A stretch of 64,000 nucleotides of DNA from an uncultured Bacilli bacterium (GCA_934098735.1 CAKOOS010000001.1:124001-188000), one strand, 5' to 3'; positions 41,675 through 52,214 are shown, counted from the stretch's first letter. Numbers and translations are program-made. Notes: generated by a model from the letters alone, not told the origin.

Positions 41675-41749
41675 AATTCCTCCTTATACATTAATAGGTT
41701 ATGCACTTATATTTTTATTGTGATTTTTAATTAAAACTACTTTTTATAC

Positions 41750-41778
41750 TTTACAAACTTTAATATTATAGATATAAT
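41750..41778 (+). promoter_or_regulatory. Promoter of lon
   Basis: TTTACA at 41750-41755, 17 bases, TATAAT at 41773-41778. I saw no CIRCE or CtsR-type heptad in front of it. Confidence 0.75.
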
Positions 41779-41804
41779 ATTTTTTATGTTCAGGAGGTGT
41801 TTTT

Positions 41805-44072
41805 ATGTATTTTAATGTTCCAGTTATAATACTTAAAAACTTAGTAATCCTCCCTAATCAAGAAATAAAATTAGAATTAAATAATATCATAAGTGGTAAA
41901 ACTATAAACGAGGCAACTGCTAATTATAAAGGTGAAGTTTTGATTGTGGCACCAATGGATGCTTTAGAAGAGGATCCAAGTGTTGATGATTTACCTAAAG
42001 TAGGTGTTATCGCTAAAATTAAAAATAAAATTGATAATAATGGTATTGTAGAAGTAAAACTTAGAGGCATTAAAAGAGTTGCTGTTGAAAAATATTATCA
42101 AGTTAAAAATAAGGACATTCTATTTAGTGAAGTAATGTATATAGATTTACCAGCTTTAGTGGAAGAAGAAGAAAATGCAATCAATAAAAAATTAGTTAAA
42201 GTTTTAAAAAAATACATTGATATATCTTCTTGTGTATCTAATGATATATTGACGTTTGTAAATAATGGAAAGAATTTAAATAAAATTACGGACGCTATTG
42301 CTTCTTTTTTGCCCTTTAATACATTAAAAAAACTTGAATATATGCAAGAGATAAATCCTATTAAAAGAGCTAAAAATCTTATTAAAGATATGAATGAGGA
42401 AATTAAAAGTGTAGAACTAGATAATGAATTAGAGGAAAAAATGGATTCATCTTTACAAAAAGATCAAAGAGAATTTATTTTAAAAGAAAAATTAAAAGTT
42501 TTGAAAAAAGAACTTGGAGATGAATCTTGGAAAGATGCTGAAGTTAAAGAATATACAGATATTTTAAGTAAATTAAAAATTAATAAAAAAACTAAGGAAC
42601 ATTTCGCTCATGAAATAAGTAAGTACGAAATTATGAATGAGTCTTCTCCAGAAGTAAGTGTAATGCATAATTATCTTGATTGGGTTTTACATTTACCATG
42701 GAATAAGTCTTCTAAAGAAGAAAGTAACTTTGATCAAGTTTATAAGCTATTAAATAAAACTCATTATGGAATGAAAGAAGTTAAGGAAAGAATAAGTGAA
42801 TATATAGCTATTAAAAATTTAAATAAAAATATACCTAGCCCAATTATTTGTTTGGTTGGTCCTCCAGGTGTAGGTAAAACAAGTATAGCTATGTCAATTG
42901 CTTCAGCTTTAAATAGAAGTTTTTATAAGATTAGTGTAGGTGGTCTAAATGATTCAACTGAACTTATTGGAACTAGAAGAACTTATTTAGCATCAAGTCC
43001 GGGAAAAATTATTCAAGGAATAAGTAAGTCTGGGACAAATAATCCTTTGATTTTAATTGATGAAGTTGATAAAATGGTAAAAGATTATAAAGGAGATCCA
43101 GCATCTACACTTTTAGAAATTCTTGATCCCGTTCAAAATAAGTTGTTTGTTGATAATTATATTGAAGAACCGTTTGATTTAAGTAATGTTTTATTTGTTT
43201 TAACTGCTAATAATATTAATGATATACCAAATACTTTAATTGATAGAGTAGAGGTAATAGAATTAAATAGTTATACTATTTTTGAAAAAAAAGATATAGC
43301 TAAAGATTATATTTTACCAAAAGTTTTATTGGAAAATATGGTATATGACTCAAAGATTAAATTTACAGATGAATTATTATATTTTATAATTAGAAATTAT
43401 ACAGAAGAATCAGGTGTTAGAGATTTAGAAAGAGTTCTATCTGCTTTAGCTCGTAAAATAACTTTAAATAATGTTAAAGTTTTAAATGAAGAAAGAGTTG
43501 TAAAATTACTTGGAAATCCTAAGTTTAAAGAACAAGAAATACTCGAAAAGGAACTAGGAGTAACAAATTTACTTGCTTATACACAAATGGGAGGAATTGT
43601 TACTAAATTAGAAGTTGTTGATTGCAAAGGCAATGAAAAAATTACTGTTACAGGTAATGTAGGTAATATTATGAAAGAGAGTATTTCAGTAGTAATAACA
43701 ATGCTAAAAAATAAATATAAGTATAATTTTCATAACTTAGATTTACATTTTCATTTTTTAGATGCAAGTACTAAAAAGGATGGACCTAGCGCTGGGATGA
43801 GTATCGCTGTAAGTCTTTGTAGTATTTTTGAGAAAAAAGTTGTTAGTGATGATATTGCTTTTACAGGTGAACTTTCTTTAAATGGAAATGTTTTAAAAAT
43901 TGGAGGACTCAAAGAAAAGCTTATTGGTGCATATAATAAAAATATCAAAGTAGTGTATGTGCCTATAAGTAATACTGATGATTTAAAGAATGTGCCAGAT
44001 TTAATTTTAAATAATATGGAAATTATTCCTGTTAGTAATTTTAATGAAGTATATACAAATATTTTTAAATAA
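41805..44072 (+). CDS. lon: ATP-dependent Lon protease
   Basis: A 755-residue LonA. N-terminal LAN domain (VIILKNLVILPNQEIKLEL), AAA+ module with Walker A VGPPGVGKTS and Walker B LILIDEVDKM, and a C-terminal Ser-Lys protease with DGPSAG (Ser662) and GGLKEKLIGAY (Lys705 as the likely partner). It degrades damaged and regulatory proteins in the cytoplasm. The strong ribosome site CAGGAGGTG precedes ATG 41805. murF follows 29 bases later without a clear terminator, so the two may be co-transcribed. Confidence 0.96.
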   Translation: MYFNVPVIILKNLVILPNQEIKLELNNIISGKTINEATANYKGEVLIVAPMDALEEDPSVDDLPKVGVIAKIKNKIDNNGIVEVKLRGIKRVAVEKYYQVKNKDILFSEVMYIDLPALVEEEENAINKKLVKVLKKYIDISSCVSNDILTFVNNGKNLNKITDAIASFLPFNTLKKLEYMQEINPIKRAKNLIKDMNEEIKSVELDNELEEKMDSSLQKDQREFILKEKLKVLKKELGDESWKDAEVKEYTDILSKLKINKKTKEHFAHEISKYEIMNESSPEVSVMHNYLDWVLHLPWNKSSKEESNFDQVYKLLNKTHYGMKEVKERISEYIAIKNLNKNIPSPIICLVGPPGVGKTSIAMSIASALNRSFYKISVGGLNDSTELIGTRRTYLASSPGKIIQGISKSGTNNPLILIDEVDKMVKDYKGDPASTLLEILDPVQNKLFVDNYIEEPFDLSNVLFVLTANNINDIPNTLIDRVEVIELNSYTIFEKKDIAKDYILPKVLLENMVYDSKIKFTDELLYFIIRNYTEESGVRDLERVLSALARKITLNNVKVLNEERVVKLLGNPKFKEQEILEKELGVTNLLAYTQMGGIVTKLEVVDCKGNEKITVTGNVGNIMKESISVVITMLKNKYKYNFHNLDLHFHFLDASTKKDGPSAGMSIAVSLCSIFEKKVVSDDIAFTGELSLNGNVLKIGGLKEKLIGAYNKNIKVVYVPISNTDDLKNVPDLILNNMEIIPVSNFNEVYTNIFK

Positions 44073-44101
44073 TTTATAATTAAAATAAGGAGTTGAGAGG
44101 T

Positions 44102-45487
44102 ATGAATTGTAAAGATATTTATGAAAATGTTAAATATCTTGAGCTTTTTAATGCTATAAACTTAGAAATAAACAATGTTACAATAGATACTCGTAAAGTT
44201 GTTAGTGGAGATTGTTATATTGGCATTAAAGGTGAAAATTTTGATGGTAATCTTTTGTATGAAGAGGCTTTTGAAAAGGGAGCTACTTTAGCAATTTTAG
44301 AAAATATTACTGTTACAGACAGCTTACGAGAGTATTTAATTAAAAACAACAAAAGTATAGTTTTGGTAGAAAATACCATTGAAGCTTTGGGACAAATAGC
44401 AAAATATAAACGTAGTTTATTTACTAATCCAGTCGTAGCAATCACTGGTAGTGCAGGTAAAACCAGTACTAAAGATATGGTTTATAGTGTTTTAAAACAA
44501 AAACTTAATGTAAAAAAAACTATTGGTAATCAAAATAATCATATTGGTCTTCCTTTAACAATGATGAAGCTAGATAAAAGCTATGATGCTCTTGTACTTG
44601 AGATGGGAATGAATCATCGGAATGAAATAAGTTATTTAACTAAAATTGCAAGACCAAATATTGCAATTATAACAAATGTTGGAACAGCTCATATTGGAAA
44701 CCTTGGAAGTAGAGAAAATATTTTAAAGGCTAAATTAGAAATTCTAGAGGGCTTAGAGCCTAATGGAATACTAATAATAAATAATGATAATGATTTATTA
44801 CATGAATGGTATTTAAATAATAATCATGATTTTAAAGTAATTACCGTTGGTATTAAAAATAAAAGTGATTATATGGCTTTAAATATTAAAGAACTAGAAA
44901 ATGGAAGTTACTTTACTTGCAATGATAATAATTATTTTGTTCCAGCTCCAGGAGAACATTTTATTTATAATTCTTTAGTAGCAATTGCAGTTGCAAATAT
45001 TTTTAATGTTTCTTATGAACTGGTTAAAAATGGTATAAAAGATTTTGAACTTAGTAGTAATAGAATGCATTTAATTAATTTAAATGGGATAATGGTAATT
45101 GACGATTCTTATAATGCTAATTATGATTCTATGAGTTATGCTATAAAATATTTAGGAACATTATCAGGAAGAAATATTGCTGTTCTTGGAACAATGAAAG
45201 AACTTGGAGATTATTCTTCAAAAATTCATTTAGATATTGGTGCATTAATTAGTAAAGAAGAAATTGATATATTAGTTACTGTGGGAGATGAAGCTAAATA
45301 TATTAATGAAGGAGCTATTCAAAATGGTTTTTCTAAAAGTAACAGTTATCATTTTGATAGTAACGATGATGTTATAAAATTTTTAAATGAAATTAAGAAA
45401 AATGATGATAATATCCTTATTAAAGCAAGTAATTCTTTGAAATTTAAAGAAATTGTGGAAGGAATTACAAAAAACCAACTTTCTTAA
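44102..45487 (+). CDS. murF: UDP-N-acetylmuramoyl-tripeptide--D-alanyl-D-alanine ligase
   Basis: MurF, 461 residues. The Mur-ligase ATP loop is VAITGSAGKTSTKDMV; NQNNHIGLPLTM, EMGMNHRNEI and VIDDSYNANYDSM complete the family signature, the last being typical of MurF. It adds D-Ala-D-Ala to the muramyl tripeptide precursor, showing that this organism builds peptidoglycan. ATG 44102 is preferred over an upstream in-frame codon because AGGAG (44088-44092) is nine bases away. Other mur genes are not near. Confidence 0.94.
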   Translation: MNCKDIYENVKYLELFNAINLEINNVTIDTRKVVSGDCYIGIKGENFDGNLLYEEAFEKGATLAILENITVTDSLREYLIKNNKSIVLVENTIEALGQIAKYKRSLFTNPVVAITGSAGKTSTKDMVYSVLKQKLNVKKTIGNQNNHIGLPLTMMKLDKSYDALVLEMGMNHRNEISYLTKIARPNIAIITNVGTAHIGNLGSRENILKAKLEILEGLEPNGILIINNDNDLLHEWYLNNNHDFKVITVGIKNKSDYMALNIKELENGSYFTCNDNNYFVPAPGEHFIYNSLVAIAVANIFNVSYELVKNGIKDFELSSNRMHLINLNGIMVIDDSYNANYDSMSYAIKYLGTLSGRNIAVLGTMKELGDYSSKIHLDIGALISKEEIDILVTVGDEAKYINEGAIQNGFSKSNSYHFDSNDDVIKFLNEIKKNDDNILIKASNSLKFKEIVEGITKNQLS

Positions 45488-45503
45488 GTGAAGTTGGTTT
45501 TTA
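45469..45503. terminator. Terminator after murF, bidirectional
   Basis: AAAAACCAACTT pairs with AAGTTGGTTTTT; it contains the murF stop and abuts the convergent gene. Confidence 0.8.
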
Positions 45504-45887
45504 AATGGATAAAAGAAATGGTATAATCAAACAAATAATTGATATAGTGAAAAATGTTTTACAATAAAATAGTTCGAGAGGATCAACAATATCTTTTGGG
45601 TTATCTGGAGTTATATATATTTTGATTTCACTATTTATTTTGGGATTAAAAAGAATATTATGATATTTAATTGTATTTTTTATATAATATTCTTCTTTAT
45701 TTACTATATAGGTGAAATAGTAAGTGTAAATATTTCTCTGATATGTTGTGTTTAATGATTTATTGGTGCATAAGCATTTTCCTGGTATTTTATTTTTTGT
45801 TTTTTTATATATAAGGAAACTTTTATAAAAGCTTAAAATAGAAATAGAGAAAAATATTATAAATATTAGTTTTAGATTTTGACTCAA
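45501..45887 (-). CDS. Small membrane protein, DUF3592-like
   Basis: The product (128 residues) has one hydrophobic helix at each end (about 8-25 and 108-128) and a central extracytoplasmic or cytoplasmic beta-rich part: YYFTYIVNKEEYYIKN and SEIKIYITPDNPKDIVDP, the strand pattern of DUF3592. Function unknown. On the minus strand TTG at 45887 stands seven bases after AAGGTGA; an in-frame GTG at 45896 overlaps that ribosome site and is less likely. Stop overlaps the murF terminator. Confidence 0.65.
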   Translation of the reverse strand: MSQNLKLIFIIFFSISILSFYKSFLIYKKTKNKIPGKCLCTNKSLNTTYQRNIYTYYFTYIVNKEEYYIKNTIKYHNILFNPKINSEIKIYITPDNPKDIVDPLELFYCKTFFTISIICLIIPFLLSI

Positions 45888-45950
45888 TCGTATCACCTTA
45901 GTTAAAGTTTACGATATTAATTATTTTTTGTCTATTATTTTCTTTAATAA

Positions 45951-47416
<1,466 letters not shown>

Positions 47417-47418
<2 letters not shown>

Positions 47419-47446
47419 AAAGATTCATTTTGAAGAATCTTTTTTG
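47417..47446. terminator. Bidirectional terminator
   Basis: AAAAAGATTC pairs with GAATCTTTTT between the convergent genes and overlaps both stop codons. Confidence 0.8.
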
Positions 47447-47784
47447 TTTATTCCAAGCATGCCACCAAAGATACTACATAGCAATAAAATCAAATAATAA
47501 ATAAATGTTGAAAGACTAAAAATATTTTTATTAGTAAAAAGGTTAATTATAATAAGTATTAAAAGAAATAAACAACCATTTTTTAAACCAGCTATGTAAC
47601 CTTTAGAAGTAACCTTTTTACCACTTTTTAAGCCAAATATGAAAAATGTTAAAAGATTAAATATAAATATTAAAAGATTTGTTATTGTGGAATTTACACC
47701 GATTAAGTTTAAAAGACTGCAAATAAATATTAATAAAATTAGAAAAATAGCATAATATCCTACATATTTAAGTAAATGTTTCAA
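47425..47784 (-). CDS. TIGR04086-type membrane protein (YrzE-like)
   Basis: A small protein of 119 residues with four hydrophobic helices, the Firmicutes TIGR04086 pattern: paired helices, a GKKVTSKGYIAGLKNG loop and a final glycine-rich helix LCSIFGGMLGIN. Function unknown. TTG 47784 follows AGGTGA at the right distance on the minus strand; the in-frame GTG nine bases upstream is part of that ribosome site. Confidence 0.75.
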   Translation of the reverse strand: MKHLLKYVGYYAIFLILLIFICSLLNLIGVNSTITNLLIFIFNLLTFFIFGLKSGKKVTSKGYIAGLKNGCLFLLILIIINLFTNKNIFSLSTFIYYLILLLCSIFGGMLGINKKDSSK

Positions 47785-47856
47785 ATAAATCACCTAATAA
47801 ATAATATGTAGTGATTAAAAAGATATTCTTTTAACCATAATAAAAATGGTGATAAA

Positions 47857-48504
47857 ATGGTTCTTTTTACAGTATTATTTAGGACAATATTTTTTTATTT
47901 CTTTGTTCTTATATCTTATCGTATAATGGGAAAGAGGGAAATAGGGCAACTTGGAGTAATAGATTTAATTGTATCAATATTAATTGCAGAACTTGTTGCT
48001 ATAAGTATTGAAGAATATAAACAATCTATAGTACTTACAATTATTCCTATTTTAGCTTTAGTAATTTTAGAAGTAGTATTTGCTTTTGTTTCAATTAAGT
48101 GTCGTAGATTTAGAACTTTATTTGATGGTAAACCTTCATTAATAATATGTAATGGCAAAATTAATTATAGAGAAATGGTTAAGCAACGTTATTCTTTAGA
48201 TGATTTATTAGTCAGTTTAAGGCAAAAAGAAATTAGAGACATTGATATGGTTGAATATGCATTTTTAGAACCAAATGGAGAATTATCTGTTTTTAAATAC
48301 AATTTCTTTAAGATGAAAAGTCCTTATCCGGTGGCTTTGATATTAGATGGTAACTTACAAACTAATGTCCTTAAACATATAAGAAAAACTAAAGATTGGG
48401 TAGAAAGTGAACTTGCTAAAAAGAATTTAAATGTAAAAGATATTTTTTATGCTTTTTATAAAAATAAGAAAATATATATTATCAAAAAAAGTGACGTAGG
48501 ATAA
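47857..48504 (+). CDS. DUF421/YetF-family membrane protein
   Basis: The 215-residue protein starts with three membrane helices (about 5-80) and ends with the two YetF-type soluble subdomains: RIMGKREIGQLGVIDLI is the family hallmark, followed by LIICNGKINYREMVKQRYSLDDLL. YetF proteins of Bacillus are multimeric inner-membrane proteins of unclear physiological role, some linked to spore germination or stress. ATG 47857 follows GGTGAT. Monocistronic with a terminator. Confidence 0.88.
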   Translation: MVLFTVLFRTIFFYFFVLISYRIMGKREIGQLGVIDLIVSILIAELVAISIEEYKQSIVLTIIPILALVILEVVFAFVSIKCRRFRTLFDGKPSLIICNGKINYREMVKQRYSLDDLLVSLRQKEIRDIDMVEYAFLEPNGELSVFKYNFFKMKSPYPVALILDGNLQTNVLKHIRKTKDWVESELAKKNLNVKDIFYAFYKNKKIYIIKKSDVG

Positions 48505-48528
48505 AAAATAATACTATGTCTTTTTTTA
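48489..48528 (+). terminator. Intrinsic terminator after the YetF gene
   Basis: GACGTAG (48493-48499) pairs with CTATGTC (48514-48520) with one G-U pair, followed by seven T. Confidence 0.7.
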
Positions 48529-48534
48529 TTTTTA

Positions 48535-48543
48535 TGATATACT
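48535..48543 (+). promoter_or_regulatory. Extended -10 promoter
   Basis: TGA plus TATACT (48538-48543) upstream of the surface protein gene; no good -35. Confidence 0.45.
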
Positions 48544-48565
48544 TTTTATAGTAGGGTGATTAATT

Positions 48566-50146
48566 GTGAAGAAAGCAATAGATAAAATTAAAAATAATAA
48601 AGTTTTATATTTTTTAAGTATATTAATTATTGGTCTTTTGATTATATTAGTTTTTAGAATAACTTATGCTTATCTAGCTCCGAGAATATCAAGTGCTTTA
48701 GGAAATGTAACTATTGATAGTGATACTGTTGATGATTTAGATTTTATTATAGGAGATCCATTAAATATTGATGCAACATCAACTACACTTCCTGAAAATG
48801 GAACTAATATTGTTTCTTCTTCAGTTTCAAGTGCATCATTGACTGCTAATAGTACTAGAAATACTGCTGAGTATAATTATTATTTGTATTTTCAAATTCT
48901 TTCCAATAATTTTACTTATTCAAATGGAAGCACTCCAGAAATTATTTTAACTATTACAGATCCAAATGGAGATGAAGTAACTAATGTAAGTGGGCTTAAT
49001 TATGGAACTTTTAGTGGTGTTTCTGGTTTTGATGTGACTACTAAAAAAGGACTTTTTACTATTGCTGATAGTTATGCAATTACATCTAATTCAAGTACAA
49101 GTGCTACGATTCAAAATTGGACGTTTACTTTAACTTATTTAAATTTATCTTTTGATCAATCTGCGAATTATGGTCATAATTTGACAACAAAGGTTATAAT
49201 GTCCCGAAACGAAAGATCAATGGTTTTAGCAAGTTATATTAAGAAGTTATATACTGGAACTCAAGGAAAAAATTCTATTTATTATCATGATTCTTCACTT
49301 GCAAATGGGGCTGGAGATAACTCATATCGCTATGCTGGGACAAGTGATAGTGTAAATAATTTTGTTTGTTTTGGATCTAATGCTGATACTTGTCCAAACA
49401 ATAATTTGTACCGAATTATAGGAGTTTTTGATGATCAAGTTAAATTAATAAAATATGATTATGCAACAAAAGATATGCTTGGAACGGATGGCGGATATTA
49501 TTTTTCTGAAGACGATGCTAGCAATGAAGATTTTTATGGAAAAAGTAAGGGAAATAATTCTTTAAATGATGTGCTTGGCTATCAACGAAAAAATACCACT
49601 TCTTGGAGTTCTAGTACATTAAATACAATTAATTTAAATACTAATTATGTAAGTTATTTAGGAACAGATTGGGCAAGTAAAATAGCAACCCATACTTGGG
49701 TGGTTGGAGGTAATACTTCTAACAATATTTATGATGTTCCTGTTGCAACCACATACAAAAATGAAATTGTTAATCCGGCATCAAATATTACTTATGATGC
49801 TAAAATTGGTCTAATGTATGTTAGCGATTTTGGTTTTGCTGCATCACAAAATATGTGGACTTCTAATTTAATAAATTATATTATATCAAATAATAGTGAT
49901 TTAAATTGGATGTATATGGGATTAAACGAAAATACAATTACTTTTTATTATGATGAATTAAGACCTTTCTCTTTAACTATTTTGCCAGTAAATAGTACCT
50001 TGAAATATGATGAATTTATTAAATTGATTAAGGAGTTAGGAGGCGATGTTAGTACACCAATACGACCAGTATTTTATTTAAATAATGATGTAAAGCTTGC
50101 AAGTGGAACTGGGACAAAACAAGATCCATATCGTCTAGAGATTTAA
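48566..50146 (+). CDS. Large surface or secreted protein of unknown function
   Basis: A 526-residue protein with a signal-anchor helix (residues 14-34, VLYFLSILIIGLLIILVFRI) followed by TYAYLAPR, a junction resembling those of CalY/TasA-type exported proteins. The body is Ser/Thr/Asn-rich and beta-prone, with one Cys pair (CFGSNADTC). The C-terminal third has NLYRIIGVFDDQVKLIK and ends IRPVFYLNNDVKLASGTGTKQDPYRLEI-like (in parts: IRPVFYLNNDVKLASG, GTKQDPYRL), which I associate with a recurrent family of surface proteins in low-GC gut bacteria. No LPxTG. GTG 48566 is six bases after GGGTGA. Function unknown. Confidence 0.65.
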   Translation: MKKAIDKIKNNKVLYFLSILIIGLLIILVFRITYAYLAPRISSALGNVTIDSDTVDDLDFIIGDPLNIDATSTTLPENGTNIVSSSVSSASLTANSTRNTAEYNYYLYFQILSNNFTYSNGSTPEIILTITDPNGDEVTNVSGLNYGTFSGVSGFDVTTKKGLFTIADSYAITSNSSTSATIQNWTFTLTYLNLSFDQSANYGHNLTTKVIMSRNERSMVLASYIKKLYTGTQGKNSIYYHDSSLANGAGDNSYRYAGTSDSVNNFVCFGSNADTCPNNNLYRIIGVFDDQVKLIKYDYATKDMLGTDGGYYFSEDDASNEDFYGKSKGNNSLNDVLGYQRKNTTSWSSSTLNTINLNTNYVSYLGTDWASKIATHTWVVGGNTSNNIYDVPVATTYKNEIVNPASNITYDAKIGLMYVSDFGFAASQNMWTSNLINYIISNNSDLNWMYMGLNENTITFYYDELRPFSLTILPVNSTLKYDEFIKLIKELGGDVSTPIRPVFYLNNDVKLASGTGTKQDPYRLEI

Positions 50147-50167
50147 TGTTAGAAAGGAAATGATTAA

Positions 50168-51115
50168 ATGAAAATATTATGTATAGGTCATTCAAGCTGG
50201 GATATGACTGTTCCTGTTGATGAATACCCTGTTGAAAATACTAAATATAGATACAATGAAAAACATTCTTCTGGAGGTGGTCCTGCATCTAATGCGGCTT
50301 ATTTACTTGGAAAATGGGGAATGGATACTGTTATAGCTACTTCAATTGGATCTGATGATTTTGGAACTAAAATTAAAAAAGAATTTCAAGAGATAAATGT
50401 GAATACTGACTATATTGAAACAAGTTATGATAAAGATACATCATTTTCTTTTATTCTTATTAATAAAAAGAATGGTTACCGAACTGTATTTAATGTAGCA
50501 ACAGAACATCCGCCATTAAAGAAATTAAGTTATGACTTTACTCCTGATATAATTCTTACTGATGGTCATGATTATGGTGCTAGTCAAAATGCTATTAGTA
50601 CATATCAAAATGCTATTACAATTATTGATGCTGGGCGTGTTACCCCAGAGTTGTTGGAATTATGTAAGTATATTAAATATATTGTGTGTAGTAAAGGATT
50701 TGCAGAAACTGTAACAGGTATGAAATTTGATTTTAATAATCCTCAAAGCTTGGTTGAAATTTATAATAGACTTCAAAATAAATATCCTAATGCTAATATA
50801 GTTATAACTTTGGAAGAACATGGATGTTTATATCAAAATAATAATGAAATAAAAATAATGCCTGGATTAAAAGCTCAAGCTGTAGATACTACTGGAGCTG
50901 GAGATATTTTTCATGGAGCTTTTACTTATGGAATAGCTAATGGATTTGATATGGAAAAAACAATTACTATATCTAATATAGCTGCTGGGCTTTCAGTTAC
51001 AAAGATAGGTGCTAGAAAGGCAATCCCTAATCTTTCTGAAGTTTTAGATTATTATGCTGGTAAAGTAAATGGAAATATTCAAAACCCTGCCAATCAAAAT
51101 GGAAATGTTCAATGA
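50168..51115 (+). CDS. PfkB-family sugar kinase (ribokinase-like)
   Basis: A 315-residue kinase with SSGGGPASNAAYLLGKWG near the N terminus and DTTGAGDIFHGAF (catalytic Asp in GAGD) near residue 240. The family phosphorylates sugars or nucleosides; 6-residue differences that would reveal the substrate are not readable by eye. Good ribosome site AAAGGAAATGATT. The ATG of the Smr gene overlaps its stop (ATGA). Cytoplasmic. Confidence 0.88.
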   Translation: MKILCIGHSSWDMTVPVDEYPVENTKYRYNEKHSSGGGPASNAAYLLGKWGMDTVIATSIGSDDFGTKIKKEFQEINVNTDYIETSYDKDTSFSFILINKKNGYRTVFNVATEHPPLKKLSYDFTPDIILTDGHDYGASQNAISTYQNAITIIDAGRVTPELLELCKYIKYIVCSKGFAETVTGMKFDFNNPQSLVEIYNRLQNKYPNANIVITLEEHGCLYQNNNEIKIMPGLKAQAVDTTGAGDIFHGAFTYGIANGFDMEKTITISNIAAGLSVTKIGARKAIPNLSEVLDYYAGKVNGNIQNPANQNGNVQ

Positions 51116-51360
51116 TTACAAGTAATACGCCAAGATTAGATCTTCATGGTGAAGTAGTGGCAATGGTAGAGGTTTTGGTAAATCAGTTTATTGAAGATAA
51201 TAGATTACTAAAAAATGAATATATAATTATTATTCATGGCAAAAGTACAAATATTTTAACTGAAGAAGTACATAATGTTCTTAAAAAAAATAAGTTTGTT
51301 TTAAAATATTATAAAAATAATTGGAATTTAGGTGAAACGATTGTGCAAATTAAAGCCTAA
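51112..51360 (+). CDS. Stand-alone Smr-domain protein
   Basis: The 82-residue protein is a small MutS-related domain: LDLHGE near residue 9 and IIIHGKSTNIL near residue 40 correspond to the LDLHG and HGxG motifs of Smr nucleases, though the second is HGKS rather than HGKG. Smr domains nick or cleave DNA or RNA, as in MutS2 and ribosome-rescue factors. Here the domain is by itself, coupled to a sugar kinase gene. Confidence 0.75.
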   Translation: MITSNTPRLDLHGEVVAMVEVLVNQFIEDNRLLKNEYIIIIHGKSTNILTEEVHNVLKKNKFVLKYYKNNWNLGETIVQIKA

Positions 51361-51384
51361 ATTTTTTTTAGTAGAGTAGGAAAT

Positions 51385-51413
51385 TTGACAAATTACTAAA
51401 TATTTGTTATAAT
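51385..51413 (+). promoter_or_regulatory. Consensus promoter 1 of the 51526 gene
   Basis: TTGACA (51385-51390), exactly 17 bases, TATAAT (51408-51413) with TGT before the -10: a full consensus with extended -10. Confidence 0.85.
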
Positions 51414-51463
51414 TTAGCTCCAATGTGGAAATACTATGAATGATATGATAAATTTACGCAAAT

Positions 51464-51492
51464 TTGACAAAAAGTGTAGTTTGTGGTATAAT
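51464..51492 (+). promoter_or_regulatory. Consensus promoter 2 of the 51526 gene
   Basis: TTGACA (51464-51469), 17 bases, TATAAT (51487-51492), TGG before it. It lies 79 bases downstream of an equally perfect copy; such doubled consensus promoters are rare outside rRNA and tRNA operons. Confidence 0.88.
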
Positions 51493-51525
51493 GATATTGT
51501 TCGAGTAATTAGGGGGTATGGAAAA

Positions 51526-51945
51526 ATGAAAGGATATGTTTTAGAATACGTCTGTGAAAATGAGTTTAAGAAATTAGAAAGAGCATTAAAAAAATATAAT
51601 ATGCTTGCTTTTAAAAAATTAAACTTTGATTATTATCCAGCACTTAGAAATGGTAAGTTTGTTGGTGAACTTGTTTCTGTAAATAAGAAAAATGGAACAG
51701 AAACTTATGAATTAAAACTTCCAAGTGATAAAATGTTTGCACAAATTCATGGTGAAGTTAAACTTGTTTATACTGTTCATAAAAAAGATGAAGTGGTTGT
51801 ATTAGAAACTATTACTCCTTCAGAAATTTTACTTGAAGGACATAGATCTGAACTTACAACTTATAAAGGTATAATGATTTCTAAAGCAAATGCTTCAAAA
51901 GATATGTTTAAAATTGATTTGTTAAATATGTTACAAGATAAATAA
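51526..51945 (+). CDS. Highly expressed hypothetical protein
   Basis: A protein of 139 residues with no signal peptide or membrane helix and no family I recognise. It is alpha/beta with a positively charged first half (FKKLERALKKYNMLAFKKLNF) and a KLPSDKMFAQIHGEVKLVYTVH strand-rich middle. Two perfect consensus promoters in tandem, an AGGGGG ribosome site eight bases before ATG 51526 and a strong terminator mark it as one of the most strongly expressed genes here. The reading frame is open upstream to 51436, but that would begin before the second promoter. Confidence 0.75.
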   Translation: MKGYVLEYVCENEFKKLERALKKYNMLAFKKLNFDYYPALRNGKFVGELVSVNKKNGTETYELKLPSDKMFAQIHGEVKLVYTVHKKDEVVVLETITPSEILLEGHRSELTTYKGIMISKANASKDMFKIDLLNMLQDK

Positions 51946-51952
51946 TTGAAAT

Positions 51953-51986
51953 TACTTAAGCTTCGGGGGGTGCTTAAGTTTTTTTA
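51953..51986 (+). terminator. Strong intrinsic terminator
   Basis: ACTTAAGC (51954-51961) pairs with GCTTAAGT (51972-51979) around TTCGGGGGGT, followed by a long T tract. Confidence 0.9.
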
Positions 51987-52004
51987 TTTTATTTTAAAAA
52001 AATG

Positions 52005-52033
52005 TTGCACCTGGCTAGTTTTTGTGATAGAAT
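52005..52033 (+). promoter_or_regulatory. tRNA operon promoter
   Basis: TTGCAC (52005-52010), 17 bases, TAGAAT (52028-52033) with TGA before it. Starts a short tRNA transcript. Confidence 0.8.
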
Positions 52034-52045
52034 TAATATTGTCAT

Positions 52046-52122
52046 GGACCTCTAGCTCAGTTGGTTAGAGCCCCCGGCTCATAACCGGGTTGTCGAAGGT
52101 TCGAGTCCTCCGAGGTCCACCA
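52046..52122 (+). tRNA. tRNA with CAT anticodon (probably tRNA-Ile2, else Met)
   Basis: A 77-base cloverleaf including an encoded CCA. Acceptor GGACCTC/GAGGTCC, D arm with AGTTGGTTAGAGC, anticodon stem CCCGG/CCGGG with loop CTCATAA (anticodon CAT at 52080-52082), and T loop TTCGAGT. Anticodon-loop and acceptor bases resemble the Gram-positive lysidine-modified tRNA-Ile(CAU) more than elongator tRNA-Met, and the G1-C72 pair excludes initiator tRNA. One A-C mismatch lies in the T stem. Confidence 0.9.
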
Positions 52123-52129
52123 TTTTTTT

Positions 52130-52214
52130 GCAGGCGTGGCGGAACTGGCAGACGCGCTAGACTTAGGATCTAGTGGATTAATCCGTGGGGGTTCAAGTCC
52201 CTTCGCCTGCACCA
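52130..52214 (+). tRNA. tRNA-Leu (TAG anticodon)
   Basis: An 85-base class II tRNA with encoded CCA. Acceptor GCAGGCG/CGCCTGC, anticodon stem CTAGA/TCTAG with TAG at 52164-52166, a long variable arm (TGGATTAATCCG) and T loop TTCAAGT. Cotranscribed with the CAT tRNA seven bases upstream. Confidence 0.93.
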
